Assembly: GCF_900182815.1 (NCBI RefSeq)
Contig: NZ_FXUA01000001.1
Location: forward strand, 62,001-126,000
Source: Algoriphagus winogradskyi
GTDB lineage: Bacteria; Bacteroidota; Bacteroidia; Cytophagales; Cyclobacteriaceae
Length of the DNA: 64,000 nucleotides
Direction of reading: 5' to 3'
A program made the position numbers and the translations under genes. Below the pieces are notes generated by a model. The model did no database searches and was not told the DNA's origin. It saw only the letters and a list, made by a program, of their open reading frames with translations. Below are positions 54,368 through 62,253 of this stretch, one piece after another; the stretch's first letter is position 1, and each line of letters begins with the position of its first letter.

Positions 54368-55300
54368 ATGGAATACAGAAAGTTAGGAAACACTGGTTTG
54401 GACCTTTCCATTCTAGGATTTGGAGCGTCGCCTATGGGAGATGTTTTTAATGTTTCTGACGAAAAAGACGGTTACCGAGCCGTAGCCTATGCGATCGACC
54501 ATGGTGTGAATTTTTTCGATGTCTCTCCATTTTATGGCCTTACCCTGGCAGAAAAGCGACTTGGAAATGCTTTAGAAGGAAAGCGAGACAAAGTAATTTT
54601 AGCAACTAAATGTGGGAGATATGACTTAAAGGAATTTGATTTCTCCGAAAAGCGAATTCTCAAAAGTGTGGATGAATCTCTTGCCAGACTGAAAACAGAC
54701 TATATAGATGTACTTCAGCTCCACGACATTGAGTTTGTGGAAAAAGAACAAATTCTTAATGAAGCCTGGCCAACCTTAGTCAAACTCAAAGAATCCGGAA
54801 AAGCACGATTCATAGGGATCACAGGTTTACCGGTAAACTACCTTGCTGAAATCACGAGAAACATAGACGTGGACACAGTTCTATCCTGGGCACATTATAA
54901 TTTGCTGGAGGATGAAATTAACCGTGAACTCGTGCCACTTTCCAAGAAGAAAGGCTTCGGTCTGATGAACGCTGCACCTTTGATGCAACGCATTCTATCG
55001 GATGCTCCATTGCCAGAATGGCATCGTTCTCCGCAAGCAATGAAGGATATGCAATCCAAACTCTTGGCTCTTTGCGCTAGCTATGGAGTGAAGCTAAGCG
55101 ATGTGGCTATTCGCTACGCCTTGGATCATCCTGATATTTCTACCACAATCGTAGGGATGTGTGATTTAGCCACCATCACCCAGAACGTAGGCGTGATTGA
55201 TTTCCGAATTCCTGATGGACTTTTGGAAGAAATCGAAACGCTTGTCGCTCCAGTCAAAAACCAAATGTGGTACGAAGGGAAACTTGAGAATAATATATAA
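54368..55300 (+). CDS. Aldo/keto reductase (L-fucose/L-galactose dehydrogenase-like)
   Basis: A 310-residue NAD(P)-linked oxidoreductase. The catalytic tetrad is Asp51, Tyr56, Lys81 and His119 (FFDVSPFYG, LATKCGRY, LQLHD). Residues GNTGLDLSILGFGASPMG at the start resemble L-galactose dehydrogenase and D-threo-aldose 1-dehydrogenase. The start at 54368 is required because the upstream frame overlaps the previous gene. It heads a sugar-oxidation group (Zn-alcohol dehydrogenase, TIM-barrel epimerase, mutarotase), though a 295-base repeat-rich gap separates it. Confidence 0.87.
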   Translation: MEYRKLGNTGLDLSILGFGASPMGDVFNVSDEKDGYRAVAYAIDHGVNFFDVSPFYGLTLAEKRLGNALEGKRDKVILATKCGRYDLKEFDFSEKRILKSVDESLARLKTDYIDVLQLHDIEFVEKEQILNEAWPTLVKLKESGKARFIGITGLPVNYLAEITRNIDVDTVLSWAHYNLLEDEINRELVPLSKKKGFGLMNAAPLMQRILSDAPLPEWHRSPQAMKDMQSKLLALCASYGVKLSDVAIRYALDHPDISTTIVGMCDLATITQNVGVIDFRIPDGLLEEIETLVAPVKNQMWYEGKLENNI

Positions 55301-55303
55301 GCT

Positions 55304-55513
55304 GGGAGACCGAAGACGGGAGACGGAAGTGGCGTTCATCGCAAACAACGGAGAGCCTGTCCCGATTCGTCGGGAAGTGAAGCGATCTTAATGAGCTAAT
55401 GAAATTGCTTCGTACCTCGCAATGACGGAAGAGTAAGACAATCTGATTGTAAAAAGTAAAATATGTCAAGACAAATCAGGTATGGTTACCATTCCTTCGG
55501 TCTTCGGTCTCCC
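55304..55513. repeat. Inverted-repeat-bounded REP/MITE-like element
   Basis: The 14-mer GGGAGACCGAAGAC (55304-55317) is repeated in inverse at 55500-55513. Inside lie CCCGA TTCG TCGGG (55360-55375, a tight hairpin), ATTGC...GCAAT arms and TCGCAATGAC/GTCATTGCGA words, the core of dispersed bacterial palindromic repeats. The element fills most of the gap between aldo/keto reductase and alcohol dehydrogenase genes. No open frame of merit is inside. Confidence 0.65.
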
Positions 55514-55595
55514 GTCTTCCTGCCTGTCAATCAAATAATAGAAGGTTAATATTATAATATAAGTCAAATACAAAAACCTATTAAAACCAAACCTC

Positions 55596-56615
55596 ATGAA
55601 AGCATTAGTACTTACAGATATCGGAAAAACTGAACTCCGTGAAGTAGCAAAACCAAGCCCAAATGCTGGACAGGTTCTCCTAAAAGTCGGCATGGTTGGC
55701 TTTTGCGGAGGTGATCTGAATAGTTACAGAGGTCTTTTTCCGCTACAGGAATATCCAAATATCCTCGGACATGAAGTGGGGGGAACTATAGAAGAACTGG
55801 GAGATGATGTGCCTGAAAGTATAAAAGTCGGAATGAAAGTGACGGTTTACCCTTACTTGAATTGCGAAAAATGCATCGCTTGCCGTAAGGGAGCCCGCAA
55901 TGCCTGCAAGGAAAATAAGACCATGGGCGTACGTCGCCCTGGTGCCATGTGCCGATACATTGCCTTGCCTTGGCAAGATGTGTTTCCTTCGGAAAAATTA
56001 TCTCTTCGGGAATTAGCTTTAGCGGAGCCGCTAACAGTTGGTTTTCACTCTGTGAATCGCGCAAAGGTTACAGCTCAGGATCGAGTGGCAGTGATTGGTT
56101 GTGGAATTGTAGGATTAGGCGCAATAGCATCAGCCGTGAATATAGGAGCTGAAGTGATCGCCATTGATCTGGACGACGCAAAGCTAGAAATCGCAAAAAA
56201 AATCGGTGTAAGCCACACCATTAATCCCAAGAAGGTGGATCTGCACCAAACATTGCAGGAAGTGACTACGAACGATGGTCCAGATGTAATCATTGAAGCT
56301 GTGGGCAGTCCGATCACTTATCGACAAGCTGTAGAAGAAGTTGCTTTTACTGGTCGGGTTGTCTGCATTGGCTACGCAAAAGCACCCGTGGAATTCAATA
56401 CTTCCCTATTCGTTCAAAAAGAAATAGAAATTCTTGGTTCAAGAAACTGTACCACCGAATTCCCTGAAGTTATCAACTATTTGGAACAAGGAAAATTCCC
56501 AGTGGATGAAGTAATCAGCAAAGTGGTGACCATCGACGAGTCTGAAAAAGCGCTGGCAGACTGGGCTCAGGACCAACAAGGGATAATTAAAATAATGATT
56601 GATTTTGACAAATAA
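55596..56615 (+). CDS. Zinc-dependent alcohol dehydrogenase (MDR family)
   Basis: A 339-residue medium-chain dehydrogenase. Catalytic zinc ligands are Cys37 (GFCGGD), His59 and Glu60 (GHE); the structural zinc is held by Cys90, 93, 96 and 104 (NCEKCIACRKGARNAC). The NAD-binding motif is VIGCGIVGLGAIASA. Best-known relatives are sorbitol, L-gulonate and L-fuconate-type polyol/sugar-acid dehydrogenases. It ends 4 bases before the TIM-barrel isomerase gene, so they share a transcript. Confidence 0.92.
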   Translation: MKALVLTDIGKTELREVAKPSPNAGQVLLKVGMVGFCGGDLNSYRGLFPLQEYPNILGHEVGGTIEELGDDVPESIKVGMKVTVYPYLNCEKCIACRKGARNACKENKTMGVRRPGAMCRYIALPWQDVFPSEKLSLRELALAEPLTVGFHSVNRAKVTAQDRVAVIGCGIVGLGAIASAVNIGAEVIAIDLDDAKLEIAKKIGVSHTINPKKVDLHQTLQEVTTNDGPDVIIEAVGSPITYRQAVEEVAFTGRVVCIGYAKAPVEFNTSLFVQKEIEILGSRNCTTEFPEVINYLEQGKFPVDEVISKVVTIDESEKALADWAQDQQGIIKIMIDFDK

Positions 56616-56619
56616 GAAA

Positions 56620-57435
56620 ATGATAAAATCCTGCGTAACGATTGCTCTAGTACCTGAAATTAAAAGTGGACCTTGGATTTTTTGGGAAGACCTGGAAACT
56701 GGAATGGAAAAAGCTTCCCGACTTGGATTCGATGCAATAGAACTTTTCACAGCTTCGGCGGACGCGATTGCAATTCCAAGACTAAAAGAACTTCTTGAAA
56801 AATATAACTTAGAACTCGCTGCTGTAGGAACTGGCGCCGGAAAGGTAATTCATGGCCTGACCCTAACTGACCCGGATTCAAAAATTAGAGAAAAAGCCAT
56901 TTCATTCATCTCTGATATGATTGACTTCGGAGCAACTTTCGGAGCTCCAGCAATTATTGGCTCAATGCAGGGAAACATCTTACCCGGAAACGAACGGGAA
57001 GAAACCATGTCTTGGTTGGCAGAAGGCTTGAATCAATTAGGCAAGCAAGCCGAATCCAAAGGAGTTACACTGATCTACGAACCCCTAAATCGCTACGAAA
57101 CCAACTTGCTCAACACCATTGAAGATGGTTCAAAATTCCTAGAAAGTCTGGAAACCAAGTCTATAAAACTTCTGGCCGATCTATTTCACATGAATATTGA
57201 AGAAGGGAACTTAGAAGAAAGCATCCTGAATTGGGGCAAATACATTGGGCATGTTCACTTTGCAGATAGCAATAGAAGACCTATTGGTTTTGGACATACT
57301 TCGATGAAGGAAATAGCCGAGGCGCTGAAAGCAGTTGGTTACACTGGATATGCTTCGGCAGAAGCTTTTCCCTACCCTAATCCTGATGAAGCTGCCGAGC
57401 AGACGATAAAGGAGTTTAGGAAATGGTTTAGGTGA
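56620..57435 (+). CDS. Sugar isomerase/epimerase-like TIM-barrel protein
   Basis: A 271-residue xylose-isomerase-like TIM barrel. The metal site is Glu154 (IYEPLN), Asp187, His190 (LLADLFH), His213 (HVHFAD) and Glu248 (ASAEAF), matching the D-tagatose/D-psicose 3-epimerase and hydroxypyruvate isomerase superfamily. The substrate is probably a keto-sugar. The start at 56620 is preferred; a longer frame begins in the dehydrogenase gene. Its stop codon merges into a GATTTGA tandem repeat. Confidence 0.88.
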   Translation: MIKSCVTIALVPEIKSGPWIFWEDLETGMEKASRLGFDAIELFTASADAIAIPRLKELLEKYNLELAAVGTGAGKVIHGLTLTDPDSKIREKAISFISDMIDFGATFGAPAIIGSMQGNILPGNEREETMSWLAEGLNQLGKQAESKGVTLIYEPLNRYETNLLNTIEDGSKFLESLETKSIKLLADLFHMNIEEGNLEESILNWGKYIGHVHFADSNRRPIGFGHTSMKEIAEALKAVGYTGYASAEAFPYPNPDEAAEQTIKEFRKWFR

Positions 57436-57459
57436 TTTGAGATTTGAGATTTGAGATTT
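57434..57459. repeat. GATTTGA tandem repeat
   Basis: The 7-mer GATTTGA occurs 3.7 times in tandem (57434-57459), beginning inside the stop codon of the epimerase gene. Confidence 0.75.
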
Positions 57460-57499
57460 TTGAACCTCCATCCTATAATAAATGGTATGAACTAGAAAT

Positions 57500-57560
57500 C
57501 CCCCTTGCCCCCTTTGACTAAGGTTTCGATTCCAAATACGACAAGAAGTCCAAGGGGGAG
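57500..57560. repeat. TCCCCCTTG inverted repeat
   Basis: TCCCCCTTG (57500-57508) and CAAGGGGGA (57552-57560) are 9-base inverted arms, part of a C-rich/G-rich word family. No gene is seen. Confidence 0.6.
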
Positions 57561-57589
57561 CCACCTAAATCCTGATTTTAGTTTCAATC

Positions 57590-57667
57590 TCTAATCTCCT
57601 TTCTCAAATCTCTTGATTCTAGATTCTTGAATCTAATATCTTAAGTCTAAAGTCTTAAATCTAAAAC
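57590..57667. repeat. AATCTAAAGTCT-type word repeats
   Basis: Multiple imperfect copies of TCTAAAGTCT, TCTTGAATCTAA and CAAATCTC words; TCTTAAGTCT (57640-57649) and GTCTAAAGTCT (57646-57656) are identical to words at 42568-42599. Confidence 0.6.
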
Positions 57668-57674
57668 ATAAAAA

Positions 57675-58016
57675 ATGAAACGTTTCGCACTAACACTAGA
57701 CCTCATTGATGACGAGGAATCTATCAAAGAATACGAGCAGCATCACGCTCCAGGCGCTGCCTGGCCCGAAGTGACACAGCACGATATAGATGCTGGAATT
57801 CTGAATATTGAGATTTTCCGCACGGGCAATCGCATGTTTATGCTGCTGGAAACGGTGGATGAGTTTGATTTCGAAGAAAAAGCAAGGTTTGATGCTACAA
57901 ATCCCAAAATAGCTGAATGGGAAGCTTTTATGTGGAAATACCAGCAACCGATTCCTTGGGCTAAGCCTGGAGAAAAGTGGGTGCTGATGAATAGAATCTT
58001 TAAGTCTGGAGCCTAA
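57675..58016 (+). CDS. L-rhamnose mutarotase family protein
   Basis: A 113-residue dimeric alpha+beta-barrel protein of the RhaM/DUF718 family, which interconverts anomers of L-rhamnose or related 6-deoxy sugars. Visible landmarks are RFALTLDLIDDEESIKEYEQHHA with the Tyr and His in the anomer pocket, ILNIEIFRTGNRMFMLLE, and WEAFMWKYQQPIPWAKPGEKW. A mutarotase beside a sugar dehydrogenase and an epimerase supports a shared sugar-oxidation pathway. It begins after 239 bases of repeats, so it may be transcribed alone. Confidence 0.88.
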   Translation: MKRFALTLDLIDDEESIKEYEQHHAPGAAWPEVTQHDIDAGILNIEIFRTGNRMFMLLETVDEFDFEEKARFDATNPKIAEWEAFMWKYQQPIPWAKPGEKWVLMNRIFKSGA

Positions 58017-58084
58017 TTAACAATAATTGATTAGCTGATTTCTCATTTAATTGGCATTTTGCTGACTCACACACTTTTATCCTT

Positions 58085-58645
58085 ATGAAAAAACTTTCTC
58101 TTTTATTCTCCCTGGTTTTGCTCAGTTCAACATTGCTCTTTGCCCAAAACACGATGAACCCTCCAAAAGGATATGATCATGATACAGGAATAATGGTTTC
58201 TATGCTAGAAAACCTTAGAGCAAGAATTATTCATAGTACCCAGGGACTCAATCAAGATCAGACAGATTTCCTCTTAGATGAGAAAGCCAACCGAATCGGA
58301 GCAATGATTATGCACTTGGCCGCTACGGAAGTTTACTACCAAGCTTACACTTTTGAAGGCAGAGGATTTAATGAGGAAGAAAAAGAGAAATGGGAAACTG
58401 CTTTGAACCTAGGCGATGAGGCAAGAGCTGAATATGTAGGAAAACCAATCCAATATTACTTGGATATATGGGCGCAGGTTCGCCAAAAATCCTTGGAAAC
58501 CCTTAAAGAAAAAGACGATAAATGGTTTGCTAAACTTGCTAAAGGCGGGCAAACTGACAATCATTGGGCTTGGTTCCATGTGATGGAACATCAGGCAAAT
58601 CACATGGGGCAAATCAATATGCTAAAAAGTCGATTACCTGAGTAA
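58085..58645 (+). CDS. Exported DinB/YfiT-family protein
   Basis: A 186-residue DinB-fold (four-helix bundle) protein. The three metal histidines are in MIMHLAATEVYY and HVMEHQANHMGQINML. Unlike most DinB proteins, it starts with a clear signal peptide (MKKLSLLFSLVLLSSTLLFAQ), so it would fold in the periplasm. The family includes thiol transferases and metal-dependent hydrolases; the role of exported members is not established. It stands alone before a terminator. Confidence 0.82.
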   Translation: MKKLSLLFSLVLLSSTLLFAQNTMNPPKGYDHDTGIMVSMLENLRARIIHSTQGLNQDQTDFLLDEKANRIGAMIMHLAATEVYYQAYTFEGRGFNEEEKEKWETALNLGDEARAEYVGKPIQYYLDIWAQVRQKSLETLKEKDDKWFAKLAKGGQTDNHWAWFHVMEHQANHMGQINMLKSRLPE

Positions 58646-58666
58646 TCCTTAAAATCTCTTATAAAC

Positions 58667-58703
58667 AAAAACGGCTGCTAATTAAATTAACAGCCGTTTT
58701 TTT
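58667..58703. terminator. Terminator between the DinB and arginine decarboxylase genes
   Basis: Arms AAAAACGGCTG and CAGCCGTTTTT with a 13-base loop; A and T tracts on both sides serve both convergent genes. Confidence 0.88.
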
Positions 58704-58707
58704 AGTT

Positions 58708-60093
58708 TTAGTATCCCAGAGTTTTTAACATACTCTCCTCAGTTTGGTCTTCTGCGAAAAGTCGATGGGTAACATTTCCGTCCTCATCTCTATCAATCAA
58801 CACATGTTTCGGTGCTGGAATCAAACAATGCTGGATTCCACCATATCCACCGAGAGATTCCTGATAAGCACCTGTATGGAAGAAACCTAAATACTGAACT
58901 TTCTTCTCAGGTTTTGGGAGGTAAATATTGAATTGGTGAGCTTCTGAATTATAATAATCCATGCTATCACAAGTCAAGCCACCGAGATTGATGTTATGAT
59001 ACTCAGCATCCCAGTTATTTACGGCTAACATGATGTATTTCTGGTTAAGACCCCAGCTATCAGGCAATTGCGTAATAAATGAGCCATCTATCATATACCA
59101 AAGCTCCTTGTCGTTTTGCAGCTTTTCTTCCAAAACTGAATAGAGTACAGCTCCACTCTCTCCTACTGTATAGCTTCCAAATTCCGTGAAAATATTTGGT
59201 TCGTCCGTGTTGTTTTTACCACACATCCACTTGATATTCTTCACGATTTGCTCCGCCATGTATTGGTAGTCATAATCGAAAAAGACATTCGTCTTGATCG
59301 GCCAACCGCCTCCAATATCCATGGAATCCAATGTTGGTGAGATCTTTTTCAAATCCACATATTTCTGGATAAAGCGCGTCAGTTCAGACCAGTAATAGGC
59401 GGTATCCCGAATACCTGAATTGATAAAGAAATGCAGCATTTTCAGGCTTACATTCGGATTATCCTTGATTTTATCTTCGTAAAGCTTGATGATATCATTG
59501 TATCGCACACCTAATCTAGAAGTATAAAAACCAAACTTTGGCTCCTCATCTGCTGCGATTCTGATCCCCACCTGGAAAGGCACTTTCACATGCTCCAGGT
59601 AATAATCGATCTCTGTCAAATTATCCAAAACAGGCACGCAGTTCACGAAACCGTCATTGAGCAACTCCGTGATGTATTGCTTATAAAGCTCACGCTTGAA
59701 ACCGTTACAAACGATATACGTATTCTTAGTGATTTTTCCCTGAGCATAAAGACTTCTTACCAAAGGAATATCAAAAGTCGAGGAAGTCTCGATATGAATG
59801 TCATTTTTTAGCGCTTCATTCAGCACAAAGCTGAAGTGAGAAGACTTGGTGCAATAGCAATAAGTATAATTACCCTTATAATCGTGCTGCTCCATTGCAT
59901 TCTTAAAATACGTCTTTGCGTTCTGAATACTTTCAGAGATTTTGGGCAAATAAGAAAGTTTGAGCGGAGTACCATAGGTTTCTATGATCTCCATCATATT
60001 CACTCCATTGAAATGCAGTTCATTGTTTTCAACTTTAAATTCCTTGGTTGGAAAATCAAATGTCTGCTCAATCAGATCCTTGTATGTATTCAT
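58708..60093 (-). CDS. speA: Arginine decarboxylase, short Bacteroidota type
   Basis: A 461-residue PLP-dependent fold-III decarboxylase. The Schiff-base lysine is Lys83 in YTYCYCTKSSHF. Glycine-rich phosphate loop GGGWPIKT and TEFGSYTVGESGA follow, and C-terminal GFFHTGAYQESLGGYGG completes the barrel. Relatives in this phylum are annotated arginine decarboxylase and lack the extra C-terminal domain of the 650-residue SpeA of E. coli. The product would be agmatine for polyamines. The start at 60093 (ATG) sits only 3 bases past a -7 box, pointing to a leaderless mRNA. Confidence 0.88.
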   Translation of the reverse strand: MNTYKDLIEQTFDFPTKEFKVENNELHFNGVNMMEIIETYGTPLKLSYLPKISESIQNAKTYFKNAMEQHDYKGNYTYCYCTKSSHFSFVLNEALKNDIHIETSSTFDIPLVRSLYAQGKITKNTYIVCNGFKRELYKQYITELLNDGFVNCVPVLDNLTEIDYYLEHVKVPFQVGIRIAADEEPKFGFYTSRLGVRYNDIIKLYEDKIKDNPNVSLKMLHFFINSGIRDTAYYWSELTRFIQKYVDLKKISPTLDSMDIGGGWPIKTNVFFDYDYQYMAEQIVKNIKWMCGKNNTDEPNIFTEFGSYTVGESGAVLYSVLEEKLQNDKELWYMIDGSFITQLPDSWGLNQKYIMLAVNNWDAEYHNINLGGLTCDSMDYYNSEAHQFNIYLPKPEKKVQYLGFFHTGAYQESLGGYGGIQHCLIPAPKHVLIDRDEDGNVTHRLFAEDQTEESMLKTLGY

Positions 60094-60096
60094 TTG

Positions 60097-60126
60097 CAAA
60101 AATAATTGGTGTTAAAGCCCTACAAA
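60097..60126 (-). promoter_or_regulatory. Promoter (-33/-7) abutting the speA start codon
   Basis: Minus strand reads TTTG (60126-60123), an 18-base spacer and TATTTTTG (60104-60097), then CAA and ATG. The transcript would begin at or next to the start codon. Confidence 0.55.
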
Positions 60127-60153
60127 AATTGCTTTTTATCGGATGAATTCAAA

Positions 60154-60186
60154 TGAAAAAGGGACAAATCCCTGAAGACTGTCCCT
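60154..60186 (-). terminator. Terminator after the 144-residue hypothetical gene
   Basis: Arms AGGGACA (60160-60166) and TGTCCCT (60180-60186) with a T-tract on the minus strand. Confidence 0.65.
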
Positions 60187-60211
60187 ATTATTAATGAATT
60201 GTAATGATTTC

Positions 60212-60646
60212 TTAATTTACTGCTGAATCCATCATTGCATTTTGTAGCAAAAATTGTTCGGATTTAAATTGATTTCTGTTCACAATCACCTCTTTCAGTA
60301 CTTTTTTGAATTTCACTTCATTTTGCAAATGCAAAATCAACTGTGAAAAGAAAAGAGACACCTCAGTCTGACTGGATATTGGATAGTGAAAATAAACCGT
60401 TTTTTCAGAAGAAGAGAACCGCAAGTTCAAACTTGCTGGCTTTCCCGCTTCACTTAAGCCCCTAAATAACGGGTATAAATACTCAAAATCCTGCTCAAAG
60501 CTGCACATCCCTTGCATTACCATTCCAGCTTTTTGATTGAAAATCTTCACGATTTCCTTCTGATTAGCTGATACTTTAGAAAATCCATTGGCCAATACAT
60601 TCACCTGTTCTATTGATGAAGGTTTTATTTGTGATAATGCGCTCAT
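60212..60646 (-). CDS. Small protein of unknown function
   Basis: A 144-residue cytoplasmic-looking protein with predicted long helices at both ends (IEQVNVLANGFSKVSANQKEIVKIFN and HLQNEVKFKKVLKEVIVNRNQFKSEQFL) around a beta-rich middle (ASLNLRFSSSEKTVYFHYP). No family recognised. The start at 60646 is supported by a -7 box (TATATTTG on the minus strand, 60677-60684); a longer frame from 60679 would start inside it. It is a single gene between two transcription units. Confidence 0.65.
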   Translation of the reverse strand: MSALSQIKPSSIEQVNVLANGFSKVSANQKEIVKIFNQKAGMVMQGMCSFEQDFEYLYPLFRGLSEAGKPASLNLRFSSSEKTVYFHYPISSQTEVSLFFSQLILHLQNEVKFKKVLKEVIVNRNQFKSEQFLLQNAMMDSAVN

Positions 60647-60676
60647 TGTTTTGAGTTTTAGAATTAAACTATAAGC

Positions 60677-60684
60677 CAAATATA
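60677..60684 (-). promoter_or_regulatory. -7 promoter element for the 144-residue hypothetical gene
   Basis: Minus strand reads TATATTTG, a TAnnTTTG match, 30 bases before the ATG at 60646. Confidence 0.45.
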
Positions 60685-60778
60685 GAAGTGATTTTCGTAT
60701 TATCCTATATTCCCTATAATATTTATAGGGTTATTAAATAAGGCTAATACATTCATCCATAACAGACTGATTATTAGA

Positions 60779-61927
60779 CTATAATTTAATTTCTTTAAGT
60801 TTATCCAAAGCCACATAAAGCTCTGAATCCTTCTTTGCGAAGCAAAATCTAAGAATTTTGTGATCTTTCTTATTAGAGAAAAACACGGAGATAGGGATGC
60901 TCGCCACTCCTATTTCCTTGGTAAGGCGAACAGACAAATCATAATCTGATTCTTTGGAAAGATGTGCATAGGACACCATTTGGAAGAAGCTTCCTTGGGC
61001 TGGGGTAAACTTAAAAGGGCTTTCCTTAAGTCCTTCACAGAACAAATCCCGTTTCTGCTGGTAATAATCAGGAAGAGTCAAATAACGAGATGGCTCAGCC
61101 AAGTAATCTGCCAAAGCATATTGTAATGGAGTAGCAGTGCTGAAAGTCAAAAACTGATGAACCTTTCGGAATTCTGCGGTGAGTTGCGGTGGGGCCAAAC
61201 AATAACCAATCTTCCAGCCCGTCACATGAAAAGTCTTCCCGAAAGAGCCACATACGAAAGTTCGGTCTCTCAAAGTAGGATGGGTTACTAGTGACAAATG
61301 CTTTCTTCCATCAAAGGTGATATGCTCATACACTTCATCACTAACAACTAAAATATCTGTGTCCTGAATCAAATCTGCAAGGGTATCCAAATCCTCTTGT
61401 GTCCAAACGTAGCCACTTGGATTGTGCGGGGTATTCACCATGATCAGGCGTGTTGTATCTGAGATTGCTGATTTCACCTTTTCCCAATCCACAGAAAAAT
61501 CAGGCATTTCAAGCGGGACATATACAGGAATTCCTCCGTTCAATGCTATAGCTGGAGCATAAGAATCATAGGCTGGATCAAATAAAATAACTTCATCTCC
61601 CCGCCTCACAACAGCCGTCACCGCCGCATAAAGTGCTTCAGTAGCTCCAGAAACAACGGTTACTTCATTTTCTGAATTTAAGTCAACGTCATAGACCAGC
61701 TTAGTTTTATCAGCAATCCGCTCACGCAAAACAGGTATCCCACTCATCGGCGCATACTGGTTAAAACCCGCCTTCATGTATTTATTTACCAAGTCGAGTA
61801 ATTCAGGATCACATTCAAAACCAGGGAAACCCTGCGAAAGATTAATAGCTCCACAATCACTTGCAAGCTTGGACATTACTGTAAAAATTGTGGTCCCTAC
61901 GTTGGGAAGTTTAGATAAAATAGGCAT
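60779..61927 (-). CDS. Class I/II aminotransferase (methionine aminotransferase-like)
   Basis: A 382-residue PLP enzyme. The Schiff-base lysine lies in SFGKTFHVTGWKIGY, the PLP phosphate contacts in SGATEALYAAV, the ring contacts in NTPHNPSGYVW and VVSDEVYEH, and the carboxylate-binding Arg near KILRFCFAKKD. The pattern fits the kynurenine/methionine aminotransferase group (YbdL). A -7 box ends 4 bases before the ATG, as for speA. It is separated from the arginase gene by a 326-base repeat-containing gap. Confidence 0.92.
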   Translation of the reverse strand: MPILSKLPNVGTTIFTVMSKLASDCGAINLSQGFPGFECDPELLDLVNKYMKAGFNQYAPMSGIPVLRERIADKTKLVYDVDLNSENEVTVVSGATEALYAAVTAVVRRGDEVILFDPAYDSYAPAIALNGGIPVYVPLEMPDFSVDWEKVKSAISDTTRLIMVNTPHNPSGYVWTQEDLDTLADLIQDTDILVVSDEVYEHITFDGRKHLSLVTHPTLRDRTFVCGSFGKTFHVTGWKIGYCLAPPQLTAEFRKVHQFLTFSTATPLQYALADYLAEPSRYLTLPDYYQQKRDLFCEGLKESPFKFTPAQGSFFQMVSYAHLSKESDYDLSVRLTKEIGVASIPISVFFSNKKDHKILRFCFAKKDSELYVALDKLKEIKL

Positions 61928-61931
61928 AGTT

Positions 61932-61939
61932 CAAAACTA
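61932..61939 (-). promoter_or_regulatory. -7 promoter element abutting the aminotransferase start codon
   Basis: Minus strand reads TAGTTTTG, then AACT and ATG, leaving almost no leader. Confidence 0.45.
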
Positions 61940-62202
61940 TTGATTTTGAAGTAAAATCTTATAATTCGTCTTGATTTCCCGCCGATGTGCGCAACTAAAT
62001 ACCGCAGATTTACGCCGATTTAACTAATGGAAAATTCAGACTTACTAGATTATCAGATCTGCAGAAATCTTCTACCCTTCTCCGCGGGAATCTGCGGGAA
62101 AAACCAGAATCTAACAAATTGGCATTTCTATAATTTTAAAATTTGAACTTTGTCCATTGTCAATTGAACTTTGATTATTGATCATTTAAAGGCATTTTTA
62201 AC

Positions 62203-62210
62203 TACTTTTG
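62203..62210 (+). promoter_or_regulatory. -7 promoter element for the arginase-family gene
   Basis: TACTTTTG fits TAnnTTTG, 43 bases before the ATG at 62254. ATTG at 62177-62180 is a possible -33 box. Confidence 0.45.
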
Positions 62211-62253
62211 CCTTCCATTACCCAACCCACTATAACTTTAAATTCCTCTTAGA

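Larger units (their letters stand above)
61928..62253. other. Intergenic region with GCAGATT-type repeats and arginase promoter
   Basis: This gene-free stretch holds TAGTTTTG (minus strand, 61939-61932) for the aminotransferase, CCGCAGATT (62002-62010) inverted against AATCTGCGG (62089-62097), GATCAGATCTGC-like words, a TTGAACTTTG...TTGAACTTTG direct repeat (62145-62173) and TACTTTTG at 62203-62210 for the arginase gene. No coding frame is convincing. Confidence 0.55.

Noticed and set aside
55197-55693. Overlapping frames in the repeat element between the aldo/keto reductase and alcohol dehydrogenase genes
   Set aside because: They arise from the inverted repeats and overlap each other on both strands without any protein features.
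42560-57667. Word-repeat arrays as CRISPR
   Set aside because: Repeats are 7-14 bases, imperfect, without regular spacers, and no cas genes are present.
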